A stretch of 64,000 nucleotides of DNA from Oribacterium asaccharolyticum ACB7 (GCF_000238075.1 NZ_JH414507.1:24313-88312); one strand, 5' to 3'. Counted from the first letter of the stretch, positions 17,414 to 25,560 are shown. Numbers and translations: made by a program. The notes: a model not told the origin generated them from the letters alone.

Positions 17414-17806
17414 TTACTCCCAATCTACATCAAACTCCGTATCATCGGAATCATAATCGTCTACAGCGAATCCAAAGTCCCGCGCTACTTCCCTATCGGA
17501 TTGGATGATTCTTCCGCTTTTCTTTACATCTCTCTCCGTTTCGTTCTTCCGCCAAACGCCGTCGGAGCTGATGTAATATCCGTCCACACATTGGTTGTGC
17601 GCCATAGCGCCGGATTTCCCGAAATAATACCATTTTCCGTTGTCCTGTACCCAGCGGTTCACTACCTTTACTCCATTTTCATGGTATTCCCAAACCGTAC
17701 CGTTCTTTACCCAGTTTCCGGCAAAGGATGTCATGCAGAGCTGACAGGCTGAAAATAAGCTGAGGACACCGAACACAAGGAGTCTTTTTCTTTCTTTTTT
17801 CATCAT
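17414..17806 (-). CDS. Small secreted cell-wall-binding-repeat protein
   Basis: 130 residues with a signal peptide (basic M-M-K-K-E-R-K-R then a hydrophobic core, cleavage near T-S-F-A-G). The mature part has aromatic Gly-rich repeats (N-W-V-K-N-G-T-V-W-E-Y, N-G-K-W-Y-Y-F-G-K-S-G-A-M, G-Y-Y-I-S-S-D-G-V-W) typical of choline-binding/glucan-binding cell-wall repeats. The acidic tail (D-D-Y-D-S-D-D-T-E-F-D-V-D-W-E) is unusual. The start is set near 17806 (or the adjacent ATG at 17803) by AGGAAAGGG; an upstream reading to 17902 is unlikely. It shares the A-G-N-W-V-K-N motif just after the signal peptide with the preceding gene product, so the two are related. The transglutaminase gene starts 17 bases on. 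Confidence 0.82.
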   Translation of the reverse strand: MMKKERKRLLVFGVLSLFSACQLCMTSFAGNWVKNGTVWEYHENGVKVVNRWVQDNGKWYYFGKSGAMAHNQCVDGYYISSDGVWRKNETERDVKKSGRIIQSDREVARDFGFAVDDYDSDDTEFDVDWE

Positions 17807-17844
17807 TTTCCCTTTCCTGTACATGATCCGTCTTTTTTCACAGA

Positions 17845-17872
17845 AACTGCAGAGTCCTAAGACCCTGCAGTT
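17845..17872 (-). other. Intercistronic hairpin
   Basis: AACTGCAG (17845-17852) pairs with CTGCAGTT (17865-17872), and the stem can be extended inward by 3-4 pairs. It lies between the first and second genes of the surface cluster and is not followed by a T run on the minus strand. An RNA processing or stability hairpin that sets unequal expression is more likely than a full terminator. Confidence 0.5.
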
Positions 17873-17885
17873 CTTTTCAAGCCAC

Positions 17886-18650
17886 TTATTCAAAACGGGC
17901 ATTGGCTATAGCAATATCGGCATCATAGCCGGAAACCGACGTCGATTTCAGTCTTACTTTGTCGTAGCCGGAGATGTCTACATCAATATCAAAGGCTCTG
18001 GTATCATAATAGATATCATCCGTTACATAAAACTCCTCTTCGTCCCCGGAAAGAACCTGCAAAAGCATTCGATCACCTCTTCCCCAATCGCCTTTTTTCG
18101 GAAACACGGTTGCCTTAAAATGGGTGTAGCCGGCAGAGTTATCGAATTCAATATAATCATCATCATCAAATACGATAGCCTTTGTATAAGACTTATTTTC
18201 CCGGTTACTCACTACGCTATCCCACTTCCCAGCACCTCCTTGTAAAATAGGCTCGGTATTAAATAGTGTTAATCCGCTTTTTTTGCTACTTGTGTTCTGT
18301 GCTGCGCTCTGTCCTGCATTGTTCACCTGTGTTCCGGCAACGTTTCTCGTTTGAACCGCACCGTTCTCCACCCAGGCACCGCTCCCGTTTACCTGGTATC
18401 CGTCCGGGCTTGTAGTATTCATTAAGCAATAGCCGAAACGGTCAAAATAGTAACACTCCGCAACACCATCGTTGTTTCCGTCAATCCACTGCCAACTGCT
18501 GGAGGGCCAGGTGCCGTTCCCATAATCATACCACCATCCGGTGGCGTTCTTTACCCAGTTTCCGGCAAAGGCGGATAAAGTGAAGGCTCCTGTGCAAACT
18601 GCGGTTGCCGCACAAACTTTCATGATTTTTGCCCAATTCAATTTCTTCAT
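17886..18650 (-). CDS. Secreted wall-repeat protein with NPCBM carbohydrate-binding module
   Basis: 254 residues. The signal peptide ends near L-S-A-F-A-G (about residue 29). Cell-wall-binding aromatic repeats follow (N-W-V-K-N-A-T-G-W-W-Y, S-S-W-Q-W-I-D-G-N-N-D-G, G-Y-Q-V-N-G-S-G-A-W), then a low-complexity Asn/Gln/Ser linker (about 95-125). The C-terminal domain (about 130-254) has the NPCBM pattern (K-S-Y-T-K-A-I-V-F, Y-I-E-F-D-N-S-A-G-Y-T-H-F-K-A-T-V, V-D-I-S-G-Y-D-K-V-R-L, ending in A-I-A-N-A-R-F-E). It probably binds wall glycans or host glycans through two modules and has no enzyme domain. The start 18650 is set by GGAAGGGG. First gene of the surface cluster. Confidence 0.87.
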   Translation of the reverse strand: MKKLNWAKIMKVCAATAVCTGAFTLSAFAGNWVKNATGWWYDYGNGTWPSSSWQWIDGNNDGVAECYYFDRFGYCLMNTTSPDGYQVNGSGAWVENGAVQTRNVAGTQVNNAGQSAAQNTSSKKSGLTLFNTEPILQGGAGKWDSVVSNRENKSYTKAIVFDDDDYIEFDNSAGYTHFKATVFPKKGDWGRGDRMLLQVLSGDEEEFYVTDDIYYDTRAFDIDVDISGYDKVRLKSTSVSGYDADIAIANARFE

Positions 18651-18684
18651 TATTACTGTCCCCTTCCTTTTGCACTTCAGAATT

Positions 18685-18713
18685 ATTTTATTTTCTTTGT
18701 ACCAACTGCCCAA
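18685..18713 (-). promoter_or_regulatory. Possible promoter of the surface cluster
   Basis: On the minus strand TTGGGC (18708-18713) and TAAAAT (18685-18690) are separated by 17 bases, 35 bases before the NPCBM gene start. The -10 box is good, the -35 weak. Confidence 0.35.
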
Positions 18714-18744
18714 TTTTCTGCAGAAATCTCCTTTTATTTTAATA

Positions 18745-18837
18745 AAAAAATAAGGTATCTTCACTATCTTTTTCTTACACCGGAACAGGTGTAAGTCCGG
18801 TGTAAGTCAGGAAAGGCAAGAAAATACCTTATTTTTT
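18745..18837 (-). terminator. Nested hairpin terminator after the multi-TM protein gene
   Basis: Outer arms AAAAAATAAGGTAT (18745-18758) and ATACCTTATTTTTT (18824-18837) pair over 14 bases. Within lies a perfect 11-base stem CTTACACCGGA (18774-18784) with 18796-18806, whose 5' arm can instead pair with GGTGTAA at 18788-18794. The arm starts at the gene's own stop codon. The competing inner stems are more elaborate than a simple terminator requires. Confidence 0.75.
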
Positions 18838-20386
18838 AGAGATGTATGGAAAGGAGATAAAAAAGGAAGAACAAAAGGATGTAAAGCACGAAATACGCTC
18901 TGTGCATTCGGATAAAGGGCAGGATGCTCTTCTCCGCTCCGTTTTTAAGAAAGCATTGCAACCAGGTCACTACGGCAAGAAAGTTCGCGAGATTCACCAT
19001 GGTACTCCCTATTCCCGTCTGAAAGCACAAAAAAGTGGAGAGTGAACTGATAATCACCACTATAGGAGAAAGGAAGAGGAAGGAACCGGCACACTCCGCA
19101 TTAAACTCCACCGCATAGGGGGAACAGGAGGAAAACCAGAGATAGGCATGGACCGCAAATATGGCAAAGGCAAAGGACGGAGAAAGGGAAAGCTTTTCGC
19201 TCTGCGCAAAGTCATAGCTGTAGAGAAAGGCCAGAATCATCCCTATGGCGGAAAAGCTCATACTGTAAATCATATAAAGGTTATTGCTGATGACATGAAG
19301 CCGGTCCGCTCTTTTTGTATCCGGATTCTCCTCTTTCTCCCGAAATTCCGTCATCGGTTCTCGTGTGAAGAGAAAGAAGGTATGGGCAAAGGTGGTCAGC
19401 ATATTAAAAGCCAGCGCGATATTTGCCATGGAAGTAAATTTTCCTCTTAGCGCATAGTTCGAAAAATCCGGCATCGTACGCAAAAAAAGAAAAATCGCGA
19501 TTGCGGAAAGGGAACCGATAAGGTTACAGCCGATAGAATACACTATTAAACTCGGGCAGAGGTCATAACGCCCTTTTCCGGGAAGAACTCGCACCCTATC
19601 ACCGTATTTTCCTATATAGTAAATTTCCTTTAAAGAAATATCCGCCTCGGGATTCCTCTTCTTGTAAGAATATAAGGTAATTCCCACATCCAGAATGCCG
19701 AAGGGCAACGGTGAAAGGGCAAGGAAAAGCGTAAGCGGAATAAATATTTCGGGGCTTAATTGCAGTAAATCCAGAAATAAGTTTATCCCGTTTGTCGAAA
19801 AGAAGGAGAAAGACAAAAAGACCGCCGTAAAGCAGAAAGCTACAAACAGCAGATATTTCCAATTCCTCCGAAGTTTTTCCAAAAGGGATGTTGCCGAACT
19901 GAAATCGGCACTGTGTACTTCTCTATAAAGAAGAGTGCCTTTCGCTCCGCCGAATACGCCCCGGCTCTCTCCCGTTTCGTCTGCCTTTTCGTCCGTTTCG
20001 CCCTCGGCTTGCAGTAAGGCTTCCTTTCCGGGGACCTCGCAGTTTGCCAGTCCGCTTTCCAAAAAGCGAAGAGCATAGCTTTGGAAACTATCGTCTTCTT
20101 TTCTCTCCGCATCCGGAAAATAAAGCTCTTCTCTGTGAACAAAATTCAACAGCTTCCGGAAGGCCTCTTCCTCCGCACTTTCCTGAAAGCACTCTAAAAA
20201 GCAGGGTAAAGCCGCCTCCTTCAGACCACGATATCCTCGACGCTTTCCCTGCTTTATTTCACTAATCCTTGTTTCTACCATGTTTCCCTGACGAACTTTA
20301 TTGAATATGGAGCACATCACTTTCTGCGGTATTCTCAGTTCCTCATTCATATAGAAAAAAATATCTCGCTGACAGATATTTCTCAT
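18836..20386 (-). CDS. Multi-TM membrane protein with soluble N-terminal domain, unknown
   Basis: 516 residues. An N-terminal soluble part of about 170 residues is helical and basic at first (I-P-Q-K-V-M-C-S-I-F-N-K-V, I-S-E-I-K-Q-G-K-R-R-G) and acidic later (E-G-E-T-D-E-K-A-D-E-T-G-E). About nine TM segments then fill residues 175-515. I do not recognise the family. The N-terminal stretch could be a small helical DNA- or protein-binding module, which would make this a membrane-linked regulator like the XRE protein at 893, but no helix-turn-helix is convincing. AAAGGAG precedes the start. Single-gene unit bounded by hairpin terminators; it lies immediately upstream of the surface cluster on the same strand. 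Confidence 0.75.
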   Translation of the reverse strand: MRNICQRDIFFYMNEELRIPQKVMCSIFNKVRQGNMVETRISEIKQGKRRGYRGLKEAALPCFLECFQESAEEEAFRKLLNFVHREELYFPDAERKEDDSFQSYALRFLESGLANCEVPGKEALLQAEGETDEKADETGESRGVFGGAKGTLLYREVHSADFSSATSLLEKLRRNWKYLLFVAFCFTAVFLSFSFFSTNGINLFLDLLQLSPEIFIPLTLFLALSPLPFGILDVGITLYSYKKRNPEADISLKEIYYIGKYGDRVRVLPGKGRYDLCPSLIVYSIGCNLIGSLSAIAIFLFLRTMPDFSNYALRGKFTSMANIALAFNMLTTFAHTFFLFTREPMTEFREKEENPDTKRADRLHVISNNLYMIYSMSFSAIGMILAFLYSYDFAQSEKLSLSPSFAFAIFAVHAYLWFSSCSPYAVEFNAECAGSFLFLSPIVVIISSLSTFLCFQTGIGSTMVNLANFLAVVTWLQCFLKNGAEKSILPFIRMHRAYFVLYILLFFLFYLLSIHL

Positions 20387-20468
20387 CCTGAAACTCCTTT
20401 ATGCCTAGCCTATCTGATTTTATTTTAAGAAAAACTTAACAAATGTCAACATGAAGCTCTTTCACATC

Positions 20469-20506
20469 AAAAAATCGCCCTTGCTTTTACGCAAAGACGA
20501 TTTTTT
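20469..20506. terminator. Bidirectional terminator
   Basis: AAAAAATCG (20469-20477) pairs with CGATTTTTT (20498-20506), with an inner TTGC/GCAA. It sits downstream of the trigger-factor-like gene (minus strand), about 110 bases beyond its stop. Confidence 0.8.
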
Positions 20507-20517
20507 CTTTCTGAATG

Positions 20518-20558
20518 GGCATCGCTCCCTTGGGTAGCGTGCAGTATCTCTTTTTTCA
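20518..20558. repeat. Dispersed hairpin repeat, divergent copy C
   Basis: Contains GGCATCGCT and GCAGTATCTC, matching blocks of copies A (7299) and B (49439) but with 18 rather than 14 bases between. It lies in the 3' untranslated region of the trigger-factor-like gene. A weak match. Confidence 0.3.
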
Positions 20559-20616
20559 CCGGATACCGCTTAAAGCACGCGATATCCTCTTTTCGACCGA
20601 AAAATCGGTCTATACG

Positions 20617-21882
20617 TTACTTCTTTGTTTCTGTTTCTGTACTGCTCTTACTTGTTTCTTCCGTATTCGTCTGCGTCTCCGCAGTAGGATCCTCTTCCTT
20701 GACTTGAACCTGCGTCTCTACATATTCCATAACGGCATAACGCAGGGAAGCCTCCTCCACAAGCTCTTTTCCGTACTGTTCAATCAACTTAATGCGGTTG
20801 GTTTCTTCTCCCGTCAAAGAAGACTCCGCCTCGGCAAGCTTATCAATGAGTGCATCCGTTATACGAATATTTTGTGTATCGGCAAGCTTTCTCATGATAA
20901 AGAGCTGTTTTGCATAGGAATCCGCATTGGCATAGGCATTTTCTTTAAACTCTTCCACCGTCATGCCGGACATATTAATCACTTGTGCAGGCCCCATACC
21001 ATACTGCTTATACTCATTCAATCTTGCGTTTAAATAATAAGCCTTGGCATATTCTGTTAATTTCTCGGAGGGCTCAACCTTTGCCTGGTCAAAAATCTGT
21101 TGCATCGCCTGGTCCTGAATATCGGAATGATAACGGTATTCTTTCTGTGCCTGCAGTCTCTTTCTGATTTCTTCGCGATAAGCCGCAACGGTTTCCGCCT
21201 TTGTGCCCTCGTAGTTCTTTACCCATTCGTCGGTAAGCTCCGGCTCACGCTTTACTTCGTTTACCGTAACGGCAAACTCTGCCGCCTTGCCCGCAAGCTC
21301 TGCATTCTGGTACTGCTCCGGAAAAGTGACCTTTACCGTTACCTTGTCTCCGGCTTTCTTTCCGATAAGCTGGTCTTCAAAGCCCGGAATAAATTGTCCG
21401 GATCCCAACTTCAAATCCTGCTTTTCCGCTGTCCCGCCATCAAACTTTTTGCCGTCAATGGAACCGCTGTAGTCGATATTTACGGTATCTCCTTCTTTGG
21501 CCGCTTCCTGTACTGTCACAAGGTCTTGCGACAAAGCCTGCTGAATGGCTGCATCCACCTCATCCTGTGTAACATTGCCGGCAGGTGCAACGGTAACGGT
21601 TATCGTTTTGAGGTCGGGAAGTGTAATCTTTCCCATTTCGGAGAGCTTCGGCTCTTCCGGAACCTTCATGTTTTCCAACTCCTTAATCTCGGGACTGTCT
21701 TCCGTCAGAGTGGAAGGGCTGGCCACATCGGATTCGGAAACCTCTGACTCCGATGCCTTGTCTTTCTTCACCGCTTCCTTTTTGGTACTTTCCTTTTTCG
21801 TGCCTTCCTTCTTTCCGCAAGACGCTGCAAATACGCACATAGCAAGAATCAACGCTACGGTAAAAATTTTCTTTTTTCTCAT
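20617..21882 (-). CDS. Trigger-factor-like FKBP-type peptidyl-prolyl isomerase lipoprotein
   Basis: 421 residues. A lipoprotein signal (MRKKKIFTVALILAMCVFAASC) puts the lipidated Cys at residue 22. A Lys/Glu/Ser-rich spacer and a trigger-factor-like linker lead to an FKBP PPIase domain (about 125-215) with V-N-I-D-Y-S-G-S-I-D-G-K-K-F-D-G-G and F-I-P-G-F-E-D-Q-L-I-G. A helical trigger-factor-C-like domain (about 220-385) and a Thr/Glu-rich tail follow. Cytosolic trigger factor has a ribosome-binding N-domain, which is absent here. This is therefore an extracytoplasmic folding factor on the outer face of the membrane, analogous to PrsA. AAGGAG fixes the start. The M18 peptidase gene lies 96 bases upstream. 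Confidence 0.9.
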   Translation of the reverse strand: MRKKKIFTVALILAMCVFAASCGKKEGTKKESTKKEAVKKDKASESEVSESDVASPSTLTEDSPEIKELENMKVPEEPKLSEMGKITLPDLKTITVTVAPAGNVTQDEVDAAIQQALSQDLVTVQEAAKEGDTVNIDYSGSIDGKKFDGGTAEKQDLKLGSGQFIPGFEDQLIGKKAGDKVTVKVTFPEQYQNAELAGKAAEFAVTVNEVKREPELTDEWVKNYEGTKAETVAAYREEIRKRLQAQKEYRYHSDIQDQAMQQIFDQAKVEPSEKLTEYAKAYYLNARLNEYKQYGMGPAQVINMSGMTVEEFKENAYANADSYAKQLFIMRKLADTQNIRITDALIDKLAEAESSLTGEETNRIKLIEQYGKELVEEASLRYAVMEYVETQVQVKEEDPTAETQTNTEETSKSSTETETKK

Positions 21883-21978
21883 AATACTCCTTACTTTATT
21901 TTTGAAAAAGGAGAGAGGAAAACCCTTTATTTTCCTCTCCTCTCTTCCGGGTAAAAATTTACTCGGGATAAGCCCCAT

Positions 21979-23370
21979 TTATTTATTAAAGGCCAGAAAG
22001 GCTTTATAGGTATAGTAAACATCCAACTTCGCGGTAAGCTCAAACGGTGCATGCATGGAAAGAACCGCTACCCCTAAATCTACCGTATCCACATCCATAT
22101 TGCCCATGAACATGGCAATCGTTCCTCCGCCACCTTCATCTACTTTTCCAAGCTCTCCAATCTGCCAAGGGACACCGGCCTCTTCCATATAACCGATGAC
22201 CTTTTGCATGGTTTCTGCGGAAGCATCATTGGATCCTCCCTTACCTCTTACGCCGGTATACTTCGTAAGCACCGGTCCGTGATTAAAGAAGGAAGAGTTC
22301 TGCTTCTCATATACATCGGAAAAGGTCGGGTCATAAGCTGCATTGACGTCAGAGGAAAGGCAGAGAGAATTTCGAAGGATGTCTCTAACTCTTTCTCCTT
22401 CGCACTCCGCAAGGTCCTCTATAAAATGAAGTAAGGCATCGGATTCCATTCCCGTATTTCCCGTGGAACCGATTTCTTCCTTATCTACCAGAGCCGTTAA
22501 GGATGTATATTCCGGATTCTTGCTTTCCAGTTCAGCCATCAATGCCGTATAAGCACAAACCTTATCATCCTGTCCGTACGCGCCCACCATGGAGCTGTCC
22601 AATCCTACGTCGACAGCCTTTTGTGCCGGAACAAGAGTCAGTTCGGAACGCATGAAGTCTTTCTCGGTAATCCCGTATTGATCATGTAAAATGGATAAAA
22701 TCTTCAGCTTAAAGGCTTCCTTCACCTCCGTATCCTCTACCGGAAGAGAGCCTAAAAGGACATTCAATTCTTCTCCCTTAATGCCTTCACTGAGCTTTCT
22801 CTCTCCCTGGCTTCTTCCCAAATGCGGAAGCAGGTCGGTAATCACGAGTACAGGATCGCCTTCCTTCTCCCCGAAGTCAAGGTCTATCGCCTTTCCGTCG
22901 GCAGTCATAATTCTGCCGTGCAGGGCAAGCGGAATGGTTGCCCACTGATACTTCTTGATTCCGCCGTAATAATGGGTCTTAAAATACGCAAGTTCCTCCG
23001 TCTCATAGAGCGGATTCGGCTTCAAGTCAATTCTCGGAGAATCAATATGTGCAATGTTAAAGTGAATTCCCTCATTCAGAGGCTTCTTTCCGAGTGTAAC
23101 CAGAAAGAGATTCTTGCCCCTGTTTACGTAGTAGAACTTATCTCCGCTCTTTCCCTTTATCCCGCGTCCAAACGGCTTGTATCCCGCTTTTTCCGCCATG
23201 GCGACACTATACTGTACACATTCTCTTTCAATCTTGGAATGATCGAGAAAAGTCTTATACCCTTCCGCAAACTCTATCGCCTTCTCAATCTCCTTCGGAT
23301 GATCCTTTGCAATATGCTTGGGTTTGAAACATAATTTCTCTTCCAGCTTCTGTCCTTCTGTCTTTCCCAC
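21979..23370 (-). CDS. apeA: M18-family aminopeptidase
   Basis: 463 residues, the usual length for M18 (aspartyl aminopeptidase-type) enzymes. Motifs include H-F-N-I-A-H-I-D-S-P-R with the first metal-binding His and Asp, G-L-D-S-S-M-V-G-A-Y-G-Q-D-D-K-V-C-A-Y, D-K-E-E-I-G-S-T-G-N-T-G with the catalytic and metal Glu residues, and a late S-M-H-A-P-F-E-L with the final metal His. It is a two-metal cytosolic exopeptidase removing N-terminal residues, probably acidic ones by family. The start is GTG at 23370 behind GGAGGTAGG. It probably shares a transcript with the lipoprotein gene 96 bases on; peptide metabolism and folding is the only visible link. Confidence 0.93.
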   Translation of the reverse strand: MGKTEGQKLEEKLCFKPKHIAKDHPKEIEKAIEFAEGYKTFLDHSKIERECVQYSVAMAEKAGYKPFGRGIKGKSGDKFYYVNRGKNLFLVTLGKKPLNEGIHFNIAHIDSPRIDLKPNPLYETEELAYFKTHYYGGIKKYQWATIPLALHGRIMTADGKAIDLDFGEKEGDPVLVITDLLPHLGRSQGERKLSEGIKGEELNVLLGSLPVEDTEVKEAFKLKILSILHDQYGITEKDFMRSELTLVPAQKAVDVGLDSSMVGAYGQDDKVCAYTALMAELESKNPEYTSLTALVDKEEIGSTGNTGMESDALLHFIEDLAECEGERVRDILRNSLCLSSDVNAAYDPTFSDVYEKQNSSFFNHGPVLTKYTGVRGKGGSNDASAETMQKVIGYMEEAGVPWQIGELGKVDEGGGGTIAMFMGNMDVDTVDLGVAVLSMHAPFELTAKLDVYYTYKAFLAFNK

Positions 23371-23556
23371 GAATTCCTACCTCCTTTATCTATGGCCTGC
23401 TTTGTAAGCTTCTGTGTCTTATTTTTCTGCTATGCTGCTGCAAACAGCAAAACCGCAGTCTATTGTACCACCGCTTCCTAAACAAAAAAACCTTTTTGTA
23501 GCCTAGCCTCTTCTTGTGTTGAAAATGTGAAAAATAGACTTCTTTTTTCTGCAAGC

Positions 23557-24285
23557 TTATTTTACCAATCCCATACGATTTAAAGGCCAGTAACAGATAT
23601 AGACCTTCGCCAGCATTTTTTCCCTTTTTACAAATTGGTTTTCTCCCCAGAAACGTGCATCCGCGGAGTTGTTTCTGTTGTCTCCCATCATAAAATAGCA
23701 GTCTTCCGGAACGGTCACATCCACTTCCGGAAATTGATTTCCGTCAACAATCATAGGTTCCGGGAGGTAATTTTCCTGAATGGCTTCCCCGTTAACATAG
23801 ACGGTTCCTACCGGAATTTTACCGCTTGCGGAACGCACATTCAATTTCGTGATATAGCTTGCTTCCACTTCTCCGGTCTTCTTGATTTCAATATGATCTC
23901 CCGGCATGCCGATGACTCTTTTAACATAGTAAATGGGCTGGTTTCGCTTGTCTTCTCTGCCGCAGGTCGGGCAGACTCCCTGATCGCTTTCCCTGTAAGT
24001 TGTCCCGTCATTTCTGCATTTATATCCGTAGAGGAAAATGGCAATATCGTCTCGCTTTACCTCTCCGAAGCGATACACCAGACGGGAACCGAAAACCCGA
24101 CTTCCCGCCATAATCGTATTCTCCATGGATCCTGTCGGGATGGTTGAGTTTGCGATTACAAAGTTATTCAGTAAAAATGCGGCAATTCCCGCAACCAGAA
24201 AGATTTTGATCCACTCAAAAAGCTCCCCCAAAAAGCTTTGGGGCTTTTTTCTGCTATTCCGGTTTTTCTGCTGTATTTCCGTCAT
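23557..24285 (-). CDS. lepB: Signal peptidase I
   Basis: 242 residues. One N-terminal TM helix (about 22-45) precedes the S26 motifs: the catalytic Ser53 in P-T-G-S-M and Lys122 in Y-Y-V-K-R-V-I-G-M-P-G-D, with F-M-M-G-D-N-R-N-N-S-A-D-A-R near the C-terminus. It removes signal peptides outside the membrane and would process the many exported proteins encoded here. Between the Ser and Lys boxes is an insertion with cysteines 90, 105 and 108 (K-C, then V-C-P-T-C-G), a zinc-ribbon-like fragment with only three Cys; standard Gram-positive SipS lacks it. It lies last in a three-gene leftward unit after the hydrolase and DUF3783 genes. Confidence 0.93.
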   Translation of the reverse strand: MTEIQQKNRNSRKKPQSFLGELFEWIKIFLVAGIAAFLLNNFVIANSTIPTGSMENTIMAGSRVFGSRLVYRFGEVKRDDIAIFLYGYKCRNDGTTYRESDQGVCPTCGREDKRNQPIYYVKRVIGMPGDHIEIKKTGEVEASYITKLNVRSASGKIPVGTVYVNGEAIQENYLPEPMIVDGNQFPEVDVTVPEDCYFMMGDNRNNSADARFWGENQFVKREKMLAKVYICYWPLNRMGLVK

Positions 24286-24297
24286 TGTTCCACCTCT

Positions 24298-24639
24298 CTA
24301 TTCCGTTTTCCCCTCTTCAGGCTTTCTCTGCTGCGTCATATAGGCATGTTCTTCCTCTAATTCCCTATAAAGCTCGAGAAGGCTCCAGTTCTTATTGTTT
24401 TCCGTTTCCATGCACTTTAAGTTCACTCGAATCCCGAGTTTCTTCATATCCTGCAGAAAGTTCCCTACTTCCTGACTGCTGAACCCGATAAATTTGAGCA
24501 GCTCCGCTTCCTCCGGAAGCGTGTCTCTTTCCTCTTCCGTAATCTTTAAAATCTTCACTTTACGAAGAAGCGCAATACCGTGCACGCCTCTTACTTTATC
24601 GGCATCTTTTTTATTTATATAGAGTATTTTTTTCTCCAT
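24298..24639 (-). CDS. DUF3783 domain protein
   Basis: 113 residues. The central part (E-A-E-L-L-K-F-I-G-F-S-S-Q-E-V-G-N-F-L-Q-D) matches my recollection of the DUF3783 family, small Clostridial proteins of unknown function. No signal peptide, TM segment or catalytic motif is present. GGAGATAGGAG is directly upstream. The gene is packed between its neighbours (3 bases after the hydrolase stop, 12 bases before signal peptidase), so it is co-expressed with both. Confidence 0.75.
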   Translation of the reverse strand: MEKKILYINKKDADKVRGVHGIALLRKVKILKITEEERDTLPEEAELLKFIGFSSQEVGNFLQDMKKLGIRVNLKCMETENNKNWSLLELYRELEEEHAYMTQQRKPEEGKTE

Positions 24640-24642
24640 CTC

Positions 24643-25560
24643 CTATCTCCCGTTCTTTTTCAAAAACTGCAAAATGCGCTCTATCAATTCCTCTCGAACC
24701 GCCTCATTCAAAACTTCATGACGAAGCCCCGGATAAATCCTCAGTTCCGCCTTTTGATTTCCTGCCGCTCTTAAAATACCGTAAATCGTGGCAGGACCCT
24801 TTCCATATTCCCCGACCGGGTCCGCTCCACCCGAGACCAGAAGTACGGGAAGCTCTTTTAATTTCAGAATTTCCGTATTCCGATTCACCTTAATCAGTTC
24901 TTCTACCAAGTCCCTGTATGCTCCCAAAGTAAAACCGACGGTCAAAGGGTCTTCCACCTTTTTCCGAATCACTTCGCGGTCCGTGCAAATCCAGTCCAGC
25001 AAAGTCTCCGGCTTCTGAATTCCGCGACAGAAATACTTGGCAAGCAAACGCCCCTCCGGATTGCCGTCAGCCTGCCCTCCTCTGAGGAGCATTTGCACAT
25101 TTAAATACCCTAAAGTGCCCCGTAAAGAAAAATTCGGTCCCGCCGTTCCCGAAAGAATGAGGCCGGAGACCTCTCCGCTATACTGCGCCGCATAATCTCT
25201 TGCGATAAAGGAACCCATGGAATGTCCTAAAAGAAAAACCGGAAGTCCCGGAAACCATCTTTTGATTTGAATCAACATTCTGTGTAAGTCATGTAAAATT
25301 GAGCTGAAGCCGTCACTTTCTCCGAAGTATCCGGGAATTTCCGCACTTTTTCCGTGCCCCTGCAAATCCTGCGCGCAGGCAATGTAGCCGGCCTTAGCCA
25401 GTGCTTTGAAAAGATATGTATAGCTCGTGGAATGCCCTTGCATCCCGTGTATGATGCAAACAATCCCTTTTTTCTCTTTTATCTTTTCCTCCTGCCAAAC
25501 CTGTGCATAAATTCTTCCGAGTCCGTTGCTGGCCTTCCTGTACCATTCTCTTTTTTCCAC
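24643..25560 (-). CDS. Alpha/beta hydrolase (monoacylglycerol-lipase-like)
   Basis: 305 residues. The serine-hydrolase fold is clear: C-I-I-H-G-M-Q-G-H-S (oxyanion region), Q-D-L-Q-G-H-G-K-S, the nucleophile elbow L-G-H-S-M-G-S with Ser114, V-S-G-G-A-D-P-V-G with the acid, and Y-P-G-L-R-H-E-V-L-N with the catalytic His. This order is typical of Hydrolase_4/lysophospholipase-type enzymes that cut acyl esters. No signal peptide. The start is GTG at 25560, five bases after AAAGGA. First gene of the unit hydrolase-DUF3783-signal peptidase. The true substrate is not evident. Confidence 0.92.
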   Translation of the reverse strand: MEKREWYRKASNGLGRIYAQVWQEEKIKEKKGIVCIIHGMQGHSTSYTYLFKALAKAGYIACAQDLQGHGKSAEIPGYFGESDGFSSILHDLHRMLIQIKRWFPGLPVFLLGHSMGSFIARDYAAQYSGEVSGLILSGTAGPNFSLRGTLGYLNVQMLLRGGQADGNPEGRLLAKYFCRGIQKPETLLDWICTDREVIRKKVEDPLTVGFTLGAYRDLVEELIKVNRNTEILKLKELPVLLVSGGADPVGEYGKGPATIYGILRAAGNQKAELRIYPGLRHEVLNEAVREELIERILQFLKKNGR

